DNA from: Marchantia polymorpha subsp. ruderalis
Taxonomy: Eukaryota > Streptophyta > Marchantiopsida > Marchantiales > Marchantiaceae
NCBI GenBank assembly: GCA_037833965.1
Contig: AP031354.1
Coordinates: forward strand, 28,808,001-28,872,000
Reading direction: 5' to 3'
DNA: 64,000 bases
This document shows positions 60,613 through 64,000 of the stretch, in pieces. How positions within the stretch are numbered: the stretch's first letter is position 1; each line of letters starts with the position of its first letter. The notes beneath the pieces were generated by a model. That model was given only the letters and a program-made list of their open reading frames with translations, was not told where the DNA came from and did not search any database. A program made the position numbers and the translations under genes.

Positions 60613-61496
60613 ATGGCCACCGCTATGCTCGGATCCACCGCAATCGCCACCCCCGCTGCCTTGGCAGTCCGGGACCTGAAGGTTGCCGTGAACGGACAGA
60701 GCTCCGTCTCGTGCGTCGCCAAGAAGAGCTTCGTCGTCAGCGCCAGCTCCAATGTCGAGGAGACCAGCAGCCGAAGGGACATCATGAAGATGGCCGCTGC
60801 CATGTTCGCCGTCGGTGCTTTCTCCGGTGTCGGTTCCGCCAAGGCTTCCCTCACCTCCGACTTGCTCGCCAAGTCGACTGCCAACAAGGTCAGCTTCTGA
60901 TTCTTTTGTAAACCTTTGCATTTTCCCATTGGACATCTTCCGTTCTTTCTTTTTCACTTTCTCTATAGACGATAAATATGTCTGAGGCCTTGAGGGATTT
61001 CTTCTTCTTTTGAGGTCGTGATCACTAGGGACGTCATAGAGTGGTTGTGATGGGCGTTTGATAATGGGAGACAATCTGAAGTGGATCGCTTTGTATGAGC
61101 TCAGGAATTGAACGACGCCAAGAGACTTGCCACCAGCGGTGCTAACCTTGCCCGATCAAGGACCGTCGCTGACGGTACCTGCTTGTTCCCCAACAACTTC
61201 ACCGGATGTGAAGATCTCGCCAAGAAGCAGGTAAGATCGTAGCTTTTATGTGTTTTCAGCCACATCTTCGTATGGAAGTCTGGATCAAATCCTTCTAGTA
61301 CAATGTCGTGCTGTGCAGTGATCTTCAGCTGAGTTTGTTCCGTCAGTCACTCGCTTTGGCTTCGAGTATGTGCTAAGGTAGTGTATGGTATGCATCGCAG
61401 GAAGTCAAGTTCTTGACGGAGGACAAGCAGCTCGAATGCCAGGGTAAGGAGGCCTACAAATGCGCTTCCAACAGCCACTACACTGGACCCAAGTGA
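60613..61496 (+). CDS. PSAN: Photosystem I subunit N precursor (PsaN), three exons
   Basis: Exons 60613-60888, 61105-61230 and 61401-61496, all phase 0 with GT-AG introns, encode 165 residues. Residues 1-50 form a Ser/Ala-rich chloroplast transit peptide. SSRRDIMKMAAAMFAVGAF ... SAKA is a twin-arginine thylakoid signal, cut after Ala78. The mature 87-residue part has the family block ELNDAKRLATSGANLAR, the NFTGCEDLAKKQ motif and four Cys (118, 127, 147, 155), matching PsaN. PsaN is a lumenal photosystem I subunit that helps plastocyanin-driven electron transfer; the Tat route is known for it. The C-terminal tail (NSHYTGPK) differs from the WKW-type end I recall in Arabidopsis. An open frame continues upstream to 60046, but the transit peptide and family length favour this ATG. 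Light control is suggested by a G-box and an I-box upstream. Confidence 0.96.
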
Positions 61497-63850
61497 AGGC
61501 TTTTAGGTTCCTCTCTGTACATCGGACTTAGACCAACATTAGCGTTGTACCATTGCAATGTGCATACTTTGTACTTTAATTTGACGACTTCGAAGTGCTC
61601 GAACGTAATCTGGTGAAAAACTCACGAGTACAAAACTCACTCATGTTCCATGCCGTGCGCGTGTATTTCGCTGATATTGGATTCCTTTCACTACAGCTGA
61701 TTCCTGCTAGTATCGTTGGTCTGTGAGCTGTTTGGTTTCATGGTGAATTTATCTCCAAATTCTTTGTGAAAATTGTGCCTGTGTCAAAACGGAGTATGGC
61801 ATTGCGACAACCAGCGCAAGCCTTCGTAAAGGAGCAAGCAGCAGCCCCGTTTGTGGCAAGAGGGCGCAGATCGGATGAACCCTGTTTCGAAGAGTTTTTG
61901 CATACATAAATAGGCTGACGTCTGGATACGGATGAAACGAAGAAGTAATTTTAGTTTAAGAGTTGTAGTGAAAAGCTTGATGTGAAAGAGGAACAACCAG
62001 AACATATTGTGCCGAATAAATACCAAATTGACTGGAAGAAAAGGAAATGTAATTATGAACGAACGCGCACTAACCATGTTAAAGAATGTGAAAATGAACT
62101 ATCACCTATGCATTGTGTAAAAATCGAACAGTATCTCCACAATAAGAGGAAAGAACAAACTACAGGACAAAAGCATATAGATACGTAGTTATACAATATT
62201 GTTAACATACATAACCAAAATTTCTAGCAAGATTCTAGCAAATTTCTAGCATTCCTATCCTATTTTATATAGTTTTGCAAATAACAAGTGTACATAATTA
62301 CCAAATATTAAGTACAAACTGATCTAATAACGTACAACGAAGAATGATCACAGATAAATGTGCAGCTCGAAGTAAACATCACCTTCCACTTTGACACTTG
62401 TTAGATGACACTTGCAACCGTCTGGGTGTGGCAAGTAGTCGATGCGTCTGTGTAGATGTCTGAGTGTCAACATTATTGTTTCCTACATCAGACCTATCCT
62501 TTGATAACACATCAAACTCTTTTAAGAAACAGAGTACAACATTCTTGACTAGCTGTGAGAAAGAAGAGAAAAAGCTTGGAATACTTCCTTTTGATTGAGC
62601 CGATCCAGCAAGTGTTCAAGTTCCTCAACAGCAGATATTGTGGATCAGCACTAACAGCAACGTGTGCGAGGGGGGAAGGAAATGAAAAAGAGCTAACGAA
62701 ATCTGTACTTGACGCGACAAAAAGAAAAATTTAATTATAACATAAGTTGTTTCCGTGACAACTGCCACGGCGGGGTGAATTTAACGAGTCATGGATGAAT
62801 TCAACGATCTCCATACTTAATCATGAAAGATCATGAACATGTTGAATACACATCTCCCCGTACTACGAAGAAGAAGTTAATCTACCCATGTTGGTAAATC
62901 GTCTCTTTCTCTCCTTACCCTCTGCACGAGGTACAACATTCAAACATCCTCTGATGCAACTTCCACTGTATTACTCACAATCCCACACGCACTCGAACAA
63001 TCTCAAACCAGGGAAACACTAGATTCAGCCATTCACGGCAGAACAATCATAACTTTTTTGTCGAAAGAATTTAACGGTTTGTTGTTTGTGGGCCTTACGG
63101 CACACAAATCATCTCTATCCGACCGCTTCGATAGGTTGGAAAGATGCCCATTCGCGAAAGATAGCTGTACGCAAGCGAATATCATGTGGATAATATGGAA
63201 TATCAAATAAGGAATCGGAGCGAATATCATGTGCTGGATTGGGGTGAATTGCTGAGAATGTATAAAGCGGAGCAAGGGACCACCAACTCCACTGATTAAG
63301 ACCACAATGAGCAGCATTCGCTTGAGGAAGAGCTTTTGAGTAACCTCAAGGTGGAGGAACATCTGTAAACATCTGTGCTAAGAATGCAAAATTAAAGCCT
63401 TGGTTATTCTTTATTGGAAACAGCATATTTCCCCAATACAAGTTGAAGTTCCTACAACCTTCATTTCATACTGTCTCTGACTGATTGTTTAGATTTTTTG
63501 GCAAATAATTTCCACATCGATCTGTGTAAATTTAAGGAATAAAACCATCGTATATCATTTATGATTTACTTGCAGCCCAGACATAGTTTTCTCACGTTGA
63601 TTAAAATAAAATTGAGCAAAGCTTTAGAATATCTCGATGCTGACTCTCCGAAAACCAACGATGGTTTTTCGGTAAGCAGACATACATTACCATGAAATTA
63701 AGGCCAAAATTTGCAGGTATTTATTGATGACTGTATTCTAATGAACTCTTCATTTCATCGTTCTTGCCTACTCACATTTCTTTCTCTAAGACGTAAGTGT
63801 TGAGAGCTTTCAGAGATGTAGACGGTGGCACGAAGCCCTTCATGCGGTCT
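61497..63850. other. PsaN 3' flank and intergenic DNA
   Basis: No convincing gene. A hydrophobic minus-strand frame at 63033-63362 has two or three potential membrane segments but no recognised family. TCTAGCA recurs three times near 62222-62252 as a short tandem pattern. Confidence 0.5.
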
Positions 63851-64000
63851 CTATTCTCGCTCAAGCAGTTTCCTGTCGATTTTGTAGAAGTAACGAACTA
63901 ATGTACTGTTGGAAATCGAAACATTAAGGTGTTTGTAGATTAGCCGGCCCTTTCTATCGGTCTTCCGCTGGACAGATTTGCGCTTCGTGCTGTTCCTTGC
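63851..64000 (-). other. Possible last exon of a gene running in from the right
   Basis: A minus-strand frame stays open from the window edge to a TAG at 63851-63853 (about 48 codons), with protein-like content (KTDRKGRLIYKHLNVSISNS, LVRYFYKIDRKLLERE). In another frame, an overlapping minus-strand open stretch (63.76-63.88 kb) ends at a good GTGAGT donor. Neither is recognised, and chance is not excluded at this length. Confidence 0.22.

Noticed and set aside
63033-63362. Hydrophobic 109-codon minus-strand frame
   Set aside because: It contains potential membrane segments but matches no transporter family I know and has no neighbouring exon that fits.
1-64000. CRISPR arrays, rRNA genes, operons, bacterial features
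   Set aside because: None seen; introns, transit peptide and transposon types show nuclear plant DNA.

Overview
This window is nuclear DNA of a land plant. It carries a thylakoid-lumen photosystem I gene (PsaN, three exons), a 12-exon spliceosome gene of the plant SF3a60 type, a PP2C of a plant-specific subfamily and plant-type MULE, hAT and Copia relics. Moderate introns of about 140-540 bp, very GC-rich gene islands set in AT-rich repeat deserts, and a multi-copy coiled-coil ORF family suggest a bryophyte, most likely a liverwort such as Marchantia. That placement is inference; no marker in the window fixes the species.

Layout. 0-6.1 kb: two almost identical minus-strand RCI2/PMP3 genes, each with its 3' flank, lie 5.35 kb apart and look like the two ends of a tandem duplication. 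6.1-12.8 kb: unique sequence with no convincing gene. 12.8-15 kb: an AT-rich desert with a decayed tandem repeat. 15-20.9 kb: GC-rich, microsatellite-bearing flank without a convincing gene. 20.9-22.7 kb: a single-exon PP2C on the minus strand, followed upstream (to about 25 kb) by its very GC-rich leader and promoter region. 27.0-31.4 kb: the complete SF3a60/ATROPOS gene on the minus strand. 31.4-41.6 kb: AT-rich repeat-derived DNA with a broken coiled-coil element (copy A), tRNA-like and hairpin structures, and a repeat pair. 42.5-48.3 kb: a broken MULE transposon with a FAR1/GCM-like finger, an MULE core and a SWIM finger, split by a second, opposite-strand copy of the coiled-coil element (copy B). 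A YIF1 pseudogene lies just beyond it (48.5-48.9 kb). 50.9-58.4 kb: an AT-rich fossil bed with a hAT relic that contains an LTR-like insert, then a Copia relic. 60.6-61.5 kb: the PsaN gene. 61.5-64 kb: nothing firm apart from a possible terminal exon at the right edge.

The host genes do not form a pathway. RCI2 acts in the plasma membrane, PP2C in signalling, SF3a60 in the U2 snRNP and PsaN in photosystem I. The points most worth following are the duplicated RCI2 pair with exchanged upstream regions, the intronless PP2C that matches only the phosphatase part of the plant PP2C-cNMP-kinase protein, and the coiled-coil repeat family of unknown function.
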